DNA of 22,438 nucleotides from CBDCYN01 sp965224205 (GTDB taxonomy: Bacteria; Planctomycetota; Phycisphaerae; Phycisphaerales; Phycisphaeraceae), in assembly GCA_965224205.1 (NCBI GenBank), contig CBDCYN010000012.1:1-22438 (forward strand), in the 5' to 3' direction. The position numbers were made by a program, and so were the translations under genes. Below, in pieces: positions 7,780 through 16,563 of the stretch; positions within the stretch are counted from its first letter, which is position 1; every line of letters begins with the position of its first letter. Below the pieces are notes generated by a model. It was not told where the DNA came from. It searched no databases and was given only the letters and a program-made list of their open reading frames with translations.

Positions 7780-10092
7780 ATGGCTGATCAAGAAATGCTG
7801 ATCAACTACGTCCCCGGCGAAGAATGCCGCATTGTGATCGTCGAGGGCGGACGCTTAGAAGAATATTACCAGGAGCGTGCCGGCGCAGAGCTGCATGTGG
7901 GCAACATCTATAAAGGACGGGTCGTCGGGGTCGAACCTTCGATTCAGGCGGTGTTTATCGATTTTGGTCTCGACCGCAACGGCTTCCTGCACATCACCGA
8001 TCTGCACCCGATGTACTTCCCGGGCCAGTGGAAAGAAGAAAGCGAGCGCGTCGGGCAGAAGACCCCTCACCGCGACCGGCCGCCGATCCAGAACTGCCTG
8101 CGCCGCGGTCAGGAGATCCTTGTCCAGGTCCTCAAGGAGGGCATCGGCACCAAGGGTCCCACGCTCACCAGCTACCTGTCGATCCCCGGCCGGTTCTTAG
8201 TGATGATGCCCCACATGCACCGCCTGGGCGTATCGCGCAAGGTCGAGGACGAGGAAACCCGCCGGGAGATGCGCAAGATCCTCGATGAGCTCAAGCCCCC
8301 CGACGGGTTCGGTTTTATCATCCGCACCGCCGGCATGGGCCACCCCAAGACCGAGCTGAAGCGCGATCTGGCGTACCTCCAACGGCTATGGAAAGCGATC
8401 GAGACCCGACGCAAGAAAACTCCCGACGTCGGCGAACTCTACACCGAGTCAGACCTGATCATCCGCACCATCCGTGACGTGTTCACGTCACAGATCAAGC
8501 GGATCGTCGTCGACCACGTCGAGGCCGCGCGGCGAGCACGCAACTTCCTTGCCGTGGCCAATCCCCGCGCCGCGTGCAAGATCTCGATCTACCAAGACCC
8601 GATCCCGATCTTCCACCGGTACGGCATCGAGCCGCAGATCGACCATATCAACGCCCGGCAGGTGCCGCTGCCGTCGGGCGGGTCGCTGGTGATCGACTCG
8701 GCCGAGGCCATGGTCGCGATCGACGTCAACAGCGGTAAAAACCGCGAGAACCGCGACGCCGAGACCACCGCCTACAAAACCAACATCGAAGCCGCTAAGG
8801 AAGTTTGCCGACAGCTGCGCCTACGTGACCTGGGTGGCGTGGTCGCGATCGACCTGATCGACATGCGCCTCAACAAGCACCGGCGTGACATCGAGCAGCG
8901 CTTCCGCCAGCACCTCCGCGACGACCGCGCCCGCACCCGGGTGGGCACGATCAGTCAGTTCGGGGTCCTGGAGATGACCCGTCAGCGCATGCGCCCGTCG
9001 CTCAAGAAATCGATCTACATCGACTGCCCGGCATGCCAAGGGTCCGGACAGGTCAAGAGCCCTGAATCGGTCGTGCTCGACGTGATGCGTCGCCTGGCGT
9101 TGACACTCCATCAGCAGCAGGTCGCGAAGGTGGAGCTGACCATCAGCCCGGACGTGGCGTTCGTGCTCCTCAATGAGAAACGCGCTCAGGTGGTGGCCCT
9201 AGAAAACCACTACCATAAACAGGTGACGGTCCGCGTCGGCGGTCAGGCGGTCGACTACATCCAGATCACCGCGTTCAATACCCAAGGCGTCGCCATCGAC
9301 GCCCAGCTGCCCGAGACCTACCAGAAACCCAAATTGGTGACCGTGGACGACTGGGTCGACGAATCCGCATCCGGGGAGCAAGACCCATCAACACCGCCTC
9401 TACCCGACGAACCATCACCGTTGTCCAGCGACGACGGATCAGTCCAAGACGATCCCTCGAACGAAACTGCCACCGACGATGAATCTCGTTCGGCCTCGTC
9501 GCCTCGACGCCGTCGCCGTCGCCGTGGCGGCCGGCGTCGGGGCAAAAAGTCCGCCTCGACCGAACCGATCGCGGACGCCGCGACAGGTGACCCGATCGAT
9601 CAAGGCCCGCCAGCCCCAACGGATCCCGTACCCGCAACAGCGTCGGATACCCCGGCGTTTCCCGAGTCATCAGATCACGAGTCAGATCCGTCCGGCGTTC
9701 CTGTAGCGGTGGGATCGGTCGATCGTCGCGATGACGCCCAGCAAACCCCCAGTTCGACTTCGCGGCCCAAACGTCGCCGCCGCCGCTCGGGTTCCAACCG
9801 TAAAAAGAAAGAAACGGTCACCGACCCAGCGGTTGCAGGTGACCAGGATCCGTCCCCGGCAGCGTCCACCTCCGTGGGCGACGAAACCGCCGCGTTGGCC
9901 ACCGAGGGGTCGCAGCCGCAGGCGACGAAAAAGAAATCCCGGTCTCGTCGCCGCCCACGCAGGAAACCAGCCAACCGCTCGCCCGCCACCAACCCGCAAG
10001 AGCCCGGGTCACAAGACGCGTCGCCGATCGCGGTCAAGGTCGCCGCCCAGGAGCCTGCCGTCCCCGTGGCCTCCGAGGCCGTGGGCGGCTGA
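7780..10092 (+). CDS. rng: Ribonuclease E/G family endoribonuclease with long basic C-terminal tail
   Basis: This 770-residue enzyme cleaves single-stranded RNA in mRNA decay and in rRNA and tRNA processing. It opens with the family start MADQEMLINYVPGEECRIVI and an S1 domain around residues 35-130 (GNIYKGRVVGVEPSIQAVFI). The catalytic DNase-I-like domain carries the metal-binding aspartates Asp315 in AMVAIDVNSGKN and Asp358 in VVAIDLIDMRL. The Zn-link cysteines are Cys416 and Cys419 in CPACQGSGQ. From about residue 530 the protein becomes Pro/Ser/Asp-rich and disordered, with three Arg/Lys clusters (RRRRRRGGRRRGKK, KRRRRRSGSNRKKK, KKKSRSRRRPRRKP). Such a tail resembles the RNA-binding scaffold half of RNase E rather than short RNase G. 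The ATG at 7780 has only a distant GAGAG, and the family start fixes it. Confidence 0.93.
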   Translation: MADQEMLINYVPGEECRIVIVEGGRLEEYYQERAGAELHVGNIYKGRVVGVEPSIQAVFIDFGLDRNGFLHITDLHPMYFPGQWKEESERVGQKTPHRDRPPIQNCLRRGQEILVQVLKEGIGTKGPTLTSYLSIPGRFLVMMPHMHRLGVSRKVEDEETRREMRKILDELKPPDGFGFIIRTAGMGHPKTELKRDLAYLQRLWKAIETRRKKTPDVGELYTESDLIIRTIRDVFTSQIKRIVVDHVEAARRARNFLAVANPRAACKISIYQDPIPIFHRYGIEPQIDHINARQVPLPSGGSLVIDSAEAMVAIDVNSGKNRENRDAETTAYKTNIEAAKEVCRQLRLRDLGGVVAIDLIDMRLNKHRRDIEQRFRQHLRDDRARTRVGTISQFGVLEMTRQRMRPSLKKSIYIDCPACQGSGQVKSPESVVLDVMRRLALTLHQQQVAKVELTISPDVAFVLLNEKRAQVVALENHYHKQVTVRVGGQAVDYIQITAFNTQGVAIDAQLPETYQKPKLVTVDDWVDESASGEQDPSTPPLPDEPSPLSSDDGSVQDDPSNETATDDESRSASSPRRRRRRRGGRRRGKKSASTEPIADAATGDPIDQGPPAPTDPVPATASDTPAFPESSDHESDPSGVPVAVGSVDRRDDAQQTPSSTSRPKRRRRRSGSNRKKKETVTDPAVAGDQDPSPAASTSVGDETAALATEGSQPQATKKKSRSRRRPRRKPANRSPATNPQEPGSQDASPIAVKVAAQEPAVPVASEAVGG

Positions 10093-10114
10093 TTAGCGCA
10101 AACATCAGTATTTC

Positions 10115-10142
10115 TTGCATTTTTGCCCGGACCGCGGACAAT
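10115..10142 (+). promoter_or_regulatory. Possible promoter of dxr
   Basis: TTGCAT at 10115-10120 and GACAAT at 10137-10142 are 16 bases apart, each matching four of six consensus positions. They lie in the 92-bp rng-dxr gap, about 43 bases before dxr. Confidence 0.35.
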
Positions 10143-10184
10143 CCCCTTAAGGAAAGGTTCCATCGCCGACTCGCTGGAGACCGC

Positions 10185-11396
10185 ATGGTAGACCGGAGAT
10201 TGATTGTGCTGGGCTCGACGGGCAGTATTGGGGTCAATACCCTCAACGTGGTAGAGCACCTCAACGCTAGGGTATCCGAGAGCATCGATCGTGGAGGCTC
10301 GTGCGTCAACGGTCAAGAGATCCGGGTGGTCGGCTTGGCGGCGGGGCGCGGGGTCAAGGGGTTGATCGATCAGGCACGGCGGTTCAAGGTGCCCGCGGTG
10401 GCGATCGCGGATGATACCCGGGCCCTGGACGTTCAGCAGGCGTTGCCGGGCGTGAAGGTCTACAACGGACCCGACGCGGCTCAAGCATTGGTCGAAGCGA
10501 CCGAAGCGACCGATCTGTCGGCGGCGATCGTGGGCAGCGCCGGCCTGGGCGCGACCCTGGCCGGGGTGAGCAAGGGCATGCGGATCGGGCTAGCGAACAA
10601 GGAAACACTCGTCGCGGCCGGGGCCTTGGTCACGCCTCTGGTCGCCCGCCACGACGCGACCTTGATCCCTGTCGATAGCGAACACTCGGCGATATTCCAG
10701 TGCGTACAGGGCAAGGCTGATGCCGGCGGATCCGCAGCGATTAAGCGGATCGTCCTGACCGCTTCGGGCGGGCCTTTCCGTGCGGTCGAGAAAGAGAAGA
10801 TGAGCAACGCGACCGTAGATGAAGCGCTCGACCACCCCACGTGGGAGATGGGCCCGAAGATCACGATCGACTCGGCGACGATGATGAACAAAGCCCTAGA
10901 GATTATCGAGGCCCATTGGCTGTTTGGCCTGCCCGGGGACAAGATCGAGGTGATCATCCACCCGCAATCGATCGTCCACAGCTTCGTGGAGTTTGTGGAC
11001 CACTCGATCCTCGCCCAGCTGGGCCCGCCGGATATGAGGACGCCGATCCAATACGCCCTGGAGCACCCCGCGCGCAGCCCAGGCTGTAGCCGGGCGATGG
11101 ATTGGTCGACGTTAAGCAAGTTAGAGTTTGAGCAGCCTGACCGGGATAAATTCAGGTCCCTTGATCTGGCCTACCGGGTGATCGAGTCCGGCGGCACGGC
11201 CGGGGCGGTGCTCAACGCGGCCAATGAAGCGGCGGTCGAGGCGTTCTTGAACGGCCGGATCCGCTTTGGGAAAATCGTTGAGCTGGTTGAACAAGCGTTG
11301 GACTGCATCGTGCCTCAGCCCGTCGAGGTGCTCGAAAACATCTTCGATGCCGATCAGCACGCTCGGGCGTTCGTCGGTGAACGGATCGGACAATGA
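10185..11396 (+). CDS. dxr: 1-deoxy-D-xylulose 5-phosphate reductoisomerase
   Basis: Dxr performs the committed step of the MEP isoprenoid pathway, converting DXP to 2-C-methyl-D-erythritol 4-phosphate with NADPH. The 403-residue frame is intact. The NADPH-binding GSTGSIG is at residues 10-16, LANKETLVAAG lies near 142, the metal-binding VDSEHSAIFQ near 163-171, TASGGPFR near 196, and WEMGPKITIDSATMMNKALE near 221-240. A short extra loop (SIDRGGSCVNGQ) sits in the N-terminal domain. GGAGA at 10175-10179 is a good ribosome site. rseP follows after 92 bp on the same strand, a common dxr-rseP pairing in bacteria. Confidence 0.97.
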   Translation: MVDRRLIVLGSTGSIGVNTLNVVEHLNARVSESIDRGGSCVNGQEIRVVGLAAGRGVKGLIDQARRFKVPAVAIADDTRALDVQQALPGVKVYNGPDAAQALVEATEATDLSAAIVGSAGLGATLAGVSKGMRIGLANKETLVAAGALVTPLVARHDATLIPVDSEHSAIFQCVQGKADAGGSAAIKRIVLTASGGPFRAVEKEKMSNATVDEALDHPTWEMGPKITIDSATMMNKALEIIEAHWLFGLPGDKIEVIIHPQSIVHSFVEFVDHSILAQLGPPDMRTPIQYALEHPARSPGCSRAMDWSTLSKLEFEQPDRDKFRSLDLAYRVIESGGTAGAVLNAANEAAVEAFLNGRIRFGKIVELVEQALDCIVPQPVEVLENIFDADQHARAFVGERIGQ

Positions 11397-11488
11397 CGAT
11401 CCCTCCTACAGCCGATACAATGAGGGTCCCATTGACTTGAACTTTCGCGGCTTCTCCTGCGTAGCCTTAGGAAAGTCAAGGATTTATT

Positions 11489-13604
11489 ATGCAGAATATT
11501 ATCAATAACTTTGGGTCGGTGTGGGCGTTCCTGGGGCTGGTGGTGGGTTTCGGTTTCCTGATCTTCGTCCACGAATTGGGGCATTTCCTCGTAGCCAAGT
11601 GGGTGGGGATCAAGGTCACCCAATTCGCGATCGGGTTTGGGCACTGCCTGGTCTCGTGGCGGCGCGGGGTGGGGTGGCGACGCGGGTCTAGTGAGCGGGA
11701 GTATGAAAAGCTGCTGACCAGCGGGGCCGATGAAGACTCGATCGGGGAGACCGAGTACCGTTTAAACTGGATGCCACTGGGTGGTTACGTCAAGATGGTT
11801 GGGCAGGACGACCTGGATCCGACCGCTACCAGCGACGACCCCCGGTCGTTCAACCGTAAGCCGGTCTGGGCCCGCGCTTGCGTGATCAGCGCCGGGGTGG
11901 TGATGAACCTGATCTTCGCGGTGGTGCTGTTTGTGGTCGCGTTCATGGCAGGGGTGAAGTTCCCCTCGCCCACGGTCGGATCGGTGATCCCCGGAAGCCC
12001 TGCCTCTCAAGCGGTCGCCAAGGGTTCTTATGCACCGCAGGTCGCCGGGATCCAGCCCGGGGATCGCATCTTGGAAATCGACGGGCACGAGGTGCACGAT
12101 TTTCTCGATGTCCGGGTCAACACCGCCCTGGCCAGCGGTGACAAACCGATCCACCTCGTCGTCCAACGTGAGGGACTGCCCCACGCGTTGGAGTACGAGA
12201 TCACGCCCGAGCACAGCCCCAACGAAGAGATCCTCTGGCTAGGGCTCACCCCGGCCTCATCGCTGACCGTAGGCCGCCCCGAGAACATCGAAGACCTGCC
12301 CGCGGTCTTGGCCCAAGCGGGGATCACACCCGGGATGCGTATCGCTGCGGTCGCGGAGTTGAGCCGGTTACGCATCACCACGGCTTTGCTCAGCGGCTTA
12401 AAGAATCGCAAGGCCGACCCGTGGAGGTCACGTTCGTCGATGATGCGGCAGGCGGCCAAACCATCACGGTGCCGCTCAAAGCAGAACCGTCGCTAAATTT
12501 TTCAGACGACCAAACCCCGCAACCTTCTGGGTATGGTCCCCAGCTACCTTTGTGTCACGGGTCGCTCCCGGGTCGCCGGCCGAAGGCTGTGGTATGAAAG
12601 CTGGTGATCTGATCGCCCGTGTCGATAGCGTGGAATGGCCCCGATGTAGGGGACCGTGTCGGACACGGTCCAGGCGGCCAAGGGGGCGGGCGGTGGCGGT
12701 GTCCGTATGGCGTGATGGGCGGCGGGTGGACCTTGACCCGGCCATCCCCGGTCACCACGGCCGTTTGGGAATCTCCATCATGGCCGCATTAGAGTCACCG
12801 ATGGTCAGCAGGACTCTGCCTGGCAGCCCAGCTTCGCAGTTGAACCTCGTCCCGGGCTCACGGATTTTAAGCCTCAACGGTCAAGCAGTGGACGGCTTCG
12901 GTGATATGCAGCGGATCCTCGTCGCGGCGGTTTGCTGAGGCTTACCCTCAACGTGTGGCGACGGATCAGCCAACAACTACAGAACCGCGGGGCACCGGCG
13001 CTACAGGATCAACCCAAACCATCGAGCCGGGTTTGACCGTCGAGATCGGCTACGAGTTAGCCATTGCAAGCAGTCCCAGAGAGACGTCTCGGTTGACCGT
13101 CGATGCGCCAACCGCGGACCGATTGAATCGCACCCAGTGGCTCCAACCACTAGCCGGTATTTTTGATCCGTTGGAGATCCCGGTGGCGGCCGACAACCCG
13201 ATCGAGGCGGTGAAACTGGGCCCTGATCCGTACGCACATGTACATGATGCAGACCTACGAGACCCCTCGCGGCATTGTTCCGGGGCACGGTCCCGCTCAA
13301 GGGGCTGCGCGGTCCGGTTGGGATCGCGGATATCGGCACGCAGATCGCTACGACCAAGGGTTGGACCTGGTTGATCTTCTTCTTGGGCATGATCAGCGTG
13401 AACCTGGTCGTGATCAATTTTCTGCCGATCCCGATTGTCGACGGCGGGCTGATGGTGTTCCTGCTGGTCGAAAAGATTAAGGGCTCACCGGTCCACCCGA
13501 GGTTCTTGGCCGCGGCCAATGTGGTCGGCCTTGCCCTGATCGGCAGTGTCTTCGTGTTTACCCTCTATCACGACATCACCCGTTTGCCGTTGTTCAACAA
13601 CTGA
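11489..13604 (+). CDS. rseP: Site-2 intramembrane metalloprotease RseP, 3' half frameshifted
   Basis: RseP cleaves anti-sigma factors and leftover signal peptides within the membrane. The N-terminal part (from the ATG at 11489, with AAGGA six bases upstream) is intact. It has a first membrane helix with zinc motif H28-E29-L-G-H32, the LNWMPLGGYVKMVGQDD loop, a second helix near 11900-11950 and a first PDZ domain. From about 12400 the reading frame changes at least six times. Recognisable text continues across frames: PVEVTFVDDAGGQTITVPLK, VAPGSPAEGCGMKAGDLIAR (second PDZ), LPGSPASQLNLVPGSRILSL, and finally LRGPVGIADIGTQIATTKGW and VINFLPIPIVDGG. The last bears the third zinc ligand Asp. It ends PLFNN at 13604. 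Either sequence errors cluster here or the gene is decaying. rseP is often essential, which favours error. Confidence 0.85.
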
Positions 13605-13645
13605 GCATGGCCTTCAGCGGCTACGCGGGATCGTATAGCCAAAAT

Positions 13646-13674
13646 TTGACCCTGACTTCAAGGAGATCTAAATT
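13646..13674 (+). promoter_or_regulatory. Promoter of tRNA-Ala
   Basis: TTGACC at 13646-13651 and TAAATT at 13669-13674 are separated by 17 bases. Transcription would start near 13681, about 33 bases before the tRNA, which is a normal distance for a processed leader. Confidence 0.5.
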
Positions 13675-13713
13675 AATACCTGATTTGACTTAAGCCGATG
13701 ACCGTCCCTAGTC

Positions 13714-13786
<73 letters not shown>

Positions 13787-13909
13787 TTCGACTTGCGATA
13801 CCACTACATAAGCTTGGCTTGTGCCAGATGCATGGATTTGTTCGCACATCGGCATCATAAAGAGAGAGTGCTTTACTGTAGTAGTCAGTATTCGACCCCT
13901 CGGGCGCTG
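13787..13909. other. Spacer after tRNA-Ala
   Basis: No gene or clear terminator was found in this short stretch. Confidence 0.4.
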
Positions 13910-13929
13910 TAAGGAGCTATCACAACTAC

Positions 13930-14308
13930 CTCAGATTCGAGAGTCGGCTCAAGACACCTCGGGATCATCCGCAACACCAAGAACGTGATCGCCCTGCGGC
14001 TTTCTCAATACCACGTCCTCTGGGCGTGGTGGATCATTCACGCCATCCTCAACCGGTTCGCATACCGGCGGGCGATTGCGCCAAGGACGATTGACGGGAA
14101 CGACCATGCCCGTCGAAGGCTATCCGTTTGTGTTCGGAAAAGACACAGGATCATTCGATGCGGTTGGCATGGCTGGGAATTCGATATCGAGTTAGGGAAA
14201 GTGTTGGTCGATATCGACGTCCTTGTGTGAAAATACCAAGTTGTCTGCGAAGATGAGGAAGTCTACGTTTATCTGTGGCTATCCGCGATCTATCGACTAG
14301 CGATTTAG
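13930..14308 (+). pseudogene. Rieske [2Fe-2S] ferredoxin-like gene, broken
   Basis: Several frames together spell a Rieske-type protein. One frame gives RHLGIIRNTKNVIALRLSQY followed by HVLW. A second, around 14085-14150, gives GRLTGTTMPVEGYPFVFGKD. A third gives IIRCGWHGWEFDIELGKVLV and then DIDVLV. After a TGA at 14228-14230 the third frame continues KYQVVCEDEEVYVYLWLSA to a TAG at 14306-14308. The second iron-sulfur ligand motif C-x2-H (CGWHGW) is clear. The first motif (C-x-H) could not be found intact. At least two frame changes and one stop break it. Such ferredoxins pass electrons to oxygenases. It may be a true pseudogene or an indel-ridden copy of a working gene. Confidence 0.6.
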
Positions 14309-14320
14309 GCATCACATAAG

Positions 14321-14348
14321 AAAAAAGCTGCGGACGGTAGCCCGCAGC
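14321..14348 (-). terminator. Intrinsic terminator for minus-strand transcripts
   Basis: Read on the minus strand, GCTGCGG (14348-14342) pairs with CCGCAGC (14333-14327) around an 8-base loop and is followed by six T (14326-14321). It lies about 200 bases downstream of the minus-strand anti-sigma-like gene and probably ends its transcript. It also lies just after the plus-strand Rieske remnant, but without a T run on that strand. Confidence 0.75.
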
Positions 14349-14551
14349 CTGCTCCTTCTCCCATAGTGGGCCATCGCTGATCTCGACCCAAGGGGCGTGC
14401 GTGGTCACGCATCGCCCAGCGAAGCACCCCGCCGCGCTTGAGACGCGTTGACCTCTGGGACCTGCGGGAAACTTCCGGGGGACTTCCGGTGGGTCATGGT
14501 GGTGGGTCCAAGTTGCTCTGGGTCGATTGATCGGGCATACGTAGCATGGAT

Positions 14552-15226
14552 TTAGATCGTCACGGACCGGCCGGCCGATGGTCCCCGATGGACGTTTAGC
14601 TCGGTGACCAGCGCGTAGGCACAGTGGTTCTCGGTCCAGATCCGCACTTCGTGGCGGGATTGAGCCGGGTCCAGTGCCTTGATCAGCTGTTGCCTGGGCA
14701 GATCGCTGGGCAGATCAAACTGAGCGGCACAGAACTGATACAGCGAGTACTCCCGGCCACGGTACCGCCACCGCGACAGCACCACCGGGTAACCCCCGAG
14801 GTTCACTGGCGCCGCGCCGATCAGCTCGAACCCCTCGGCCAGCGCGGGGATCACCACCGGCTCGGGCAGGTACCCGCCCAGTTCTTGTTCAACCCGCTGG
14901 GGTCGGGTCGTCTCGATAGTCAGCGTCGGCCGGTGCGCGTGCATCGATACCGCCAGCGACGCCAACCGGTCCTTGGCTTGATCGGTGAATGATGCCCGCC
15001 AAGTGGTCCACCCCCACACCCCCAGCCAGATGGTCAGCCCCAAGATCACCACCGCGGCGATCGCCCCGCTCCACGGCCTCATCGACCGCAACCAAGACGA
15101 ACGGCCCAGCGGTGACTGATCCGGGATGGTCGCTAGGCGCTGATACAGGTCCCCGGGGGGCTTGACTCGTCGAAGGGCTAATCGGATGAGCTCGTCGTCC
15201 CGCTGACGGGCGGATACGGATCGCAG
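14552..15226 (-). CDS. Membrane anti-sigma-factor-like protein, N-terminus lost at the join
   Basis: The minus-strand frame ends with TAA at 14552-14554. Going upstream it contains HEVRIWTENHCAYALVTELN at the C-terminus, YRGREYSLYQFCAAQFDLP in the middle, one membrane helix (GAIAAVVILGLTIWLGVWGW) and a cytoplasmic segment DDELIRLALRRVKPPGDLYQ. This layout (short cytoplasmic part, single helix, extracellular beta-rich domain) fits planctomycete-style transmembrane anti-sigma factors. The first ATG at 15091 lies at the start of the helix, yet the frame runs open and protein-like to about 15190-15226, so the true start lies further upstream. The expected zinc-binding H-x3-C-x2-C motif is not present before composition changes. 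No sigma-factor gene is seen, presumably because it was on the lost side. Confidence 0.55.
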   Translation of the reverse strand: MRSVSARQRDDELIRLALRRVKPPGDLYQRLATIPDQSPLGRSSWLRSMRPWSGAIAAVVILGLTIWLGVWGWTTWRASFTDQAKDRLASLAVSMHAHRPTLTIETTRPQRVEQELGGYLPEPVVIPALAEGFELIGAAPVNLGGYPVVLSRWRYRGREYSLYQFCAAQFDLPSDLPRQQLIKALDPAQSRHEVRIWTENHCAYALVTELNVHRGPSAGRSVTI

Positions 15227-15312
15227 GTGACCAGCGCGACGCGGGCCGACGCCTCCCCCGCCCCTGAGCCCCCGGCCCCCTGCCCGCCCCCGGCCACCGG
15301 GCGCCCCACGAC
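15190..15312. other. Composition break: probable chimeric join of two genomes
   Basis: Within about 120 bases the sequence changes from the moderate-GC genome, with the anti-sigma-like gene still open on the minus strand, to very GC-rich DNA that ends moeA at 15313. In one minus-strand frame the GC-rich side, after the moeA stop, reads ASARVALVTCDPYPPVSGTT, which resembles the first strand of an ATP-grasp or similar protein and is also cut short here. Two truncated genes meeting head to tail is what a false join or a recent foreign insertion would give. The exact base cannot be placed. Confidence 0.6.
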
Positions 15313-16563
15313 CTACCAGCTCGCCAGGGCGTGGGGGAGCACGACCTTGACCGCCTCTCCCTCCACGGCGCCCGGCGATCCCGCCTCACGGCGGATCAGC
15401 ACGTCGGCCCTGGCGTAGCTGATGTGGTCGGCGCTGCCATTCCACGACCGCATCCGCACCCGGGTCACCCCGTCGTCGCCTCGCAGCAGATCCCCGGGCT
15501 GAAACGTGGTCCGCCCCTTCGACGGCGGCACCGTCCCCACCAGGGGCAGCTCCAGGGTCCAGTTGTGGTGCTGGGGCCGCCGGCCCAAACGCGCAGGGCC
15601 GGGCTCATGAACGTCACCGCCGTCACGAACGCGCTGACGGGGTTGCCCGGCAGGCCAAACACCAGGCCGCCGTCGTGCTCGCCGAAGAGGATGGGCTTGC
15701 CCGGCTTCATGCGCACCTTGTGAAAGACCTGCTCGGACCCCCTCGTCGGCCAGGGCCTGGGCCACCAGGTCATAGACCCCCGCGCTCACCCCGCCGCTGA
15801 GGACCAGGACGTCGCTGTCCAGGCCCTGGCGGATGGCCTCCCGGGTCGCCACCGGGTCGTCAGCGACGATGCCCCCGTCCACCACCCGGCACAGCTCGCG
15901 CTCGAGCAGAGACATGAGGGTGCGCCGGTTGCTGTCCCGGATCTGAGACGGCCCCGGGGTCTCCTCGAGGGCGACCAGCTCATCGCCGGTGGTGAGCACG
16001 GTGACCCGTGGGCGCCGATAGACCTTCACCCGAGAGGCGCCGACCGAGCCCAACACCCCGGCGGTCAAGCTCTCGATGACCCGGCCCGCCTCAGCGACGA
16101 CGCTGCCAGCGCGCGCGTCTTCACCCTTCTGCCCCACGTTCTGCCCGGGCCGCAGGTCCCCGCTGAGCACAACGGCCCCGTCGGGCCCCGGCGCCGTGCG
16201 CTCGACCATCATCACCGCGTCGGCCCCCGCGGGCATGGGGGCGCCCGTCATGATCTGCACCGCCTCGCCCGGCCCCACGGTCCCGTCGAACGACGCGCCC
16301 GCCGCGACCTCGCCCACCACCTTCAGGGTAGTCGACGGGCCCACCACGTCGGCGCTGCGCACGGCGAAGCCGTCCATCATGGCCTTGTGAAACGGCGGCA
16401 GGTCTCGGTCGCAGTACACGTCCTCGGCCAGCACCAGCCCCGACGCGTCCCACAGGCCGACCTCCCGCACCTCGCGCGGGCGCCTCTCCACCAGGGCCTT
16501 AGCCCTCGCGATCACCGTGTCCAGGGCCTCGTCTACGGGTAGCAGCGCGCTCAGATCAGCCAT
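15313..16563 (-). CDS. moeA: Molybdopterin molybdenumtransferase MoeA (two compensating frameshifts)
   Basis: MoeA inserts molybdate into adenylylated molybdopterin to finish the molybdenum cofactor. From the ATG at 16561-16563 the protein runs MADLSALLPVDEALDTVIAR, then DRDLPPFHKAMMDGFAVRSA (family signature), VQIMTGAPMPAGADAVMMVE, GEDARAGSVV and VTVLTTGDELV. It continues to IRDSNRRTLMSLL and VLVLSGGVSAGVYDLV. Between about 15742 and 15575 the correct text is in another frame: VFHKVRMKPGKPILFGEHDG, then LVFGLPGNPVSAFVTAVTFM. An indel in the C run at 15738-15742 and one near 15573-15590 account for this. The C-terminal domain IV follows to VVLPHALASW. The start overlaps the mazG stop (TGATG), so the two are translationally coupled. 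Confidence 0.92.
   Translation of the reverse strand: MADLSALLPVDEALDTVIARAKALVERRPREVREVGLWDASGLVLAEDVYCDRDLPPFHKAMMDGFAVRSADVVGPSTTLKVVGEVAAGASFDGTVGPGEAVQIMTGAPMPAGADAVMMVERTAPGPDGAVVLSGDLRPGQNVGQKGEDARAGSVVAEAGRVIESLTAGVLGSVGASRVKVYRRPRVTVLTTGDELVALEETPGPSQIRDSNRRTLMSLLERELCRVVDGGIVADDPVATREAIRQGLDSDVLVLSGGVSAGVYDLVAQALADEGVRAGLSQGAHEAGQAHPLRRARRRPGVWPAGQPRQRVRDGGDVHEPGPARLGRRPQHHNWTLELPLVGTVPPSKGRTTFQPGDLLRGDDGVTRVRMRSWNGSADHISYARADVLIRREAGSPGAVEGEAVKVVLPHALASW

Noticed and set aside
7456..7791. Minus-strand frame of 111 codons upstream of rng
   Set aside because: It overlaps the rng start and covers the plus-strand small ORF. It has no family likeness or good ribosome site, and the plus strand reads more like protein.
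13685..13713. TTGACT at 13685 with CTAGTC 17 bases on, considered as the tRNA promoter
   Set aside because: It would start transcription inside the tRNA, and the -10 is poor; the TTGACC/TAAATT pair upstream fits better.
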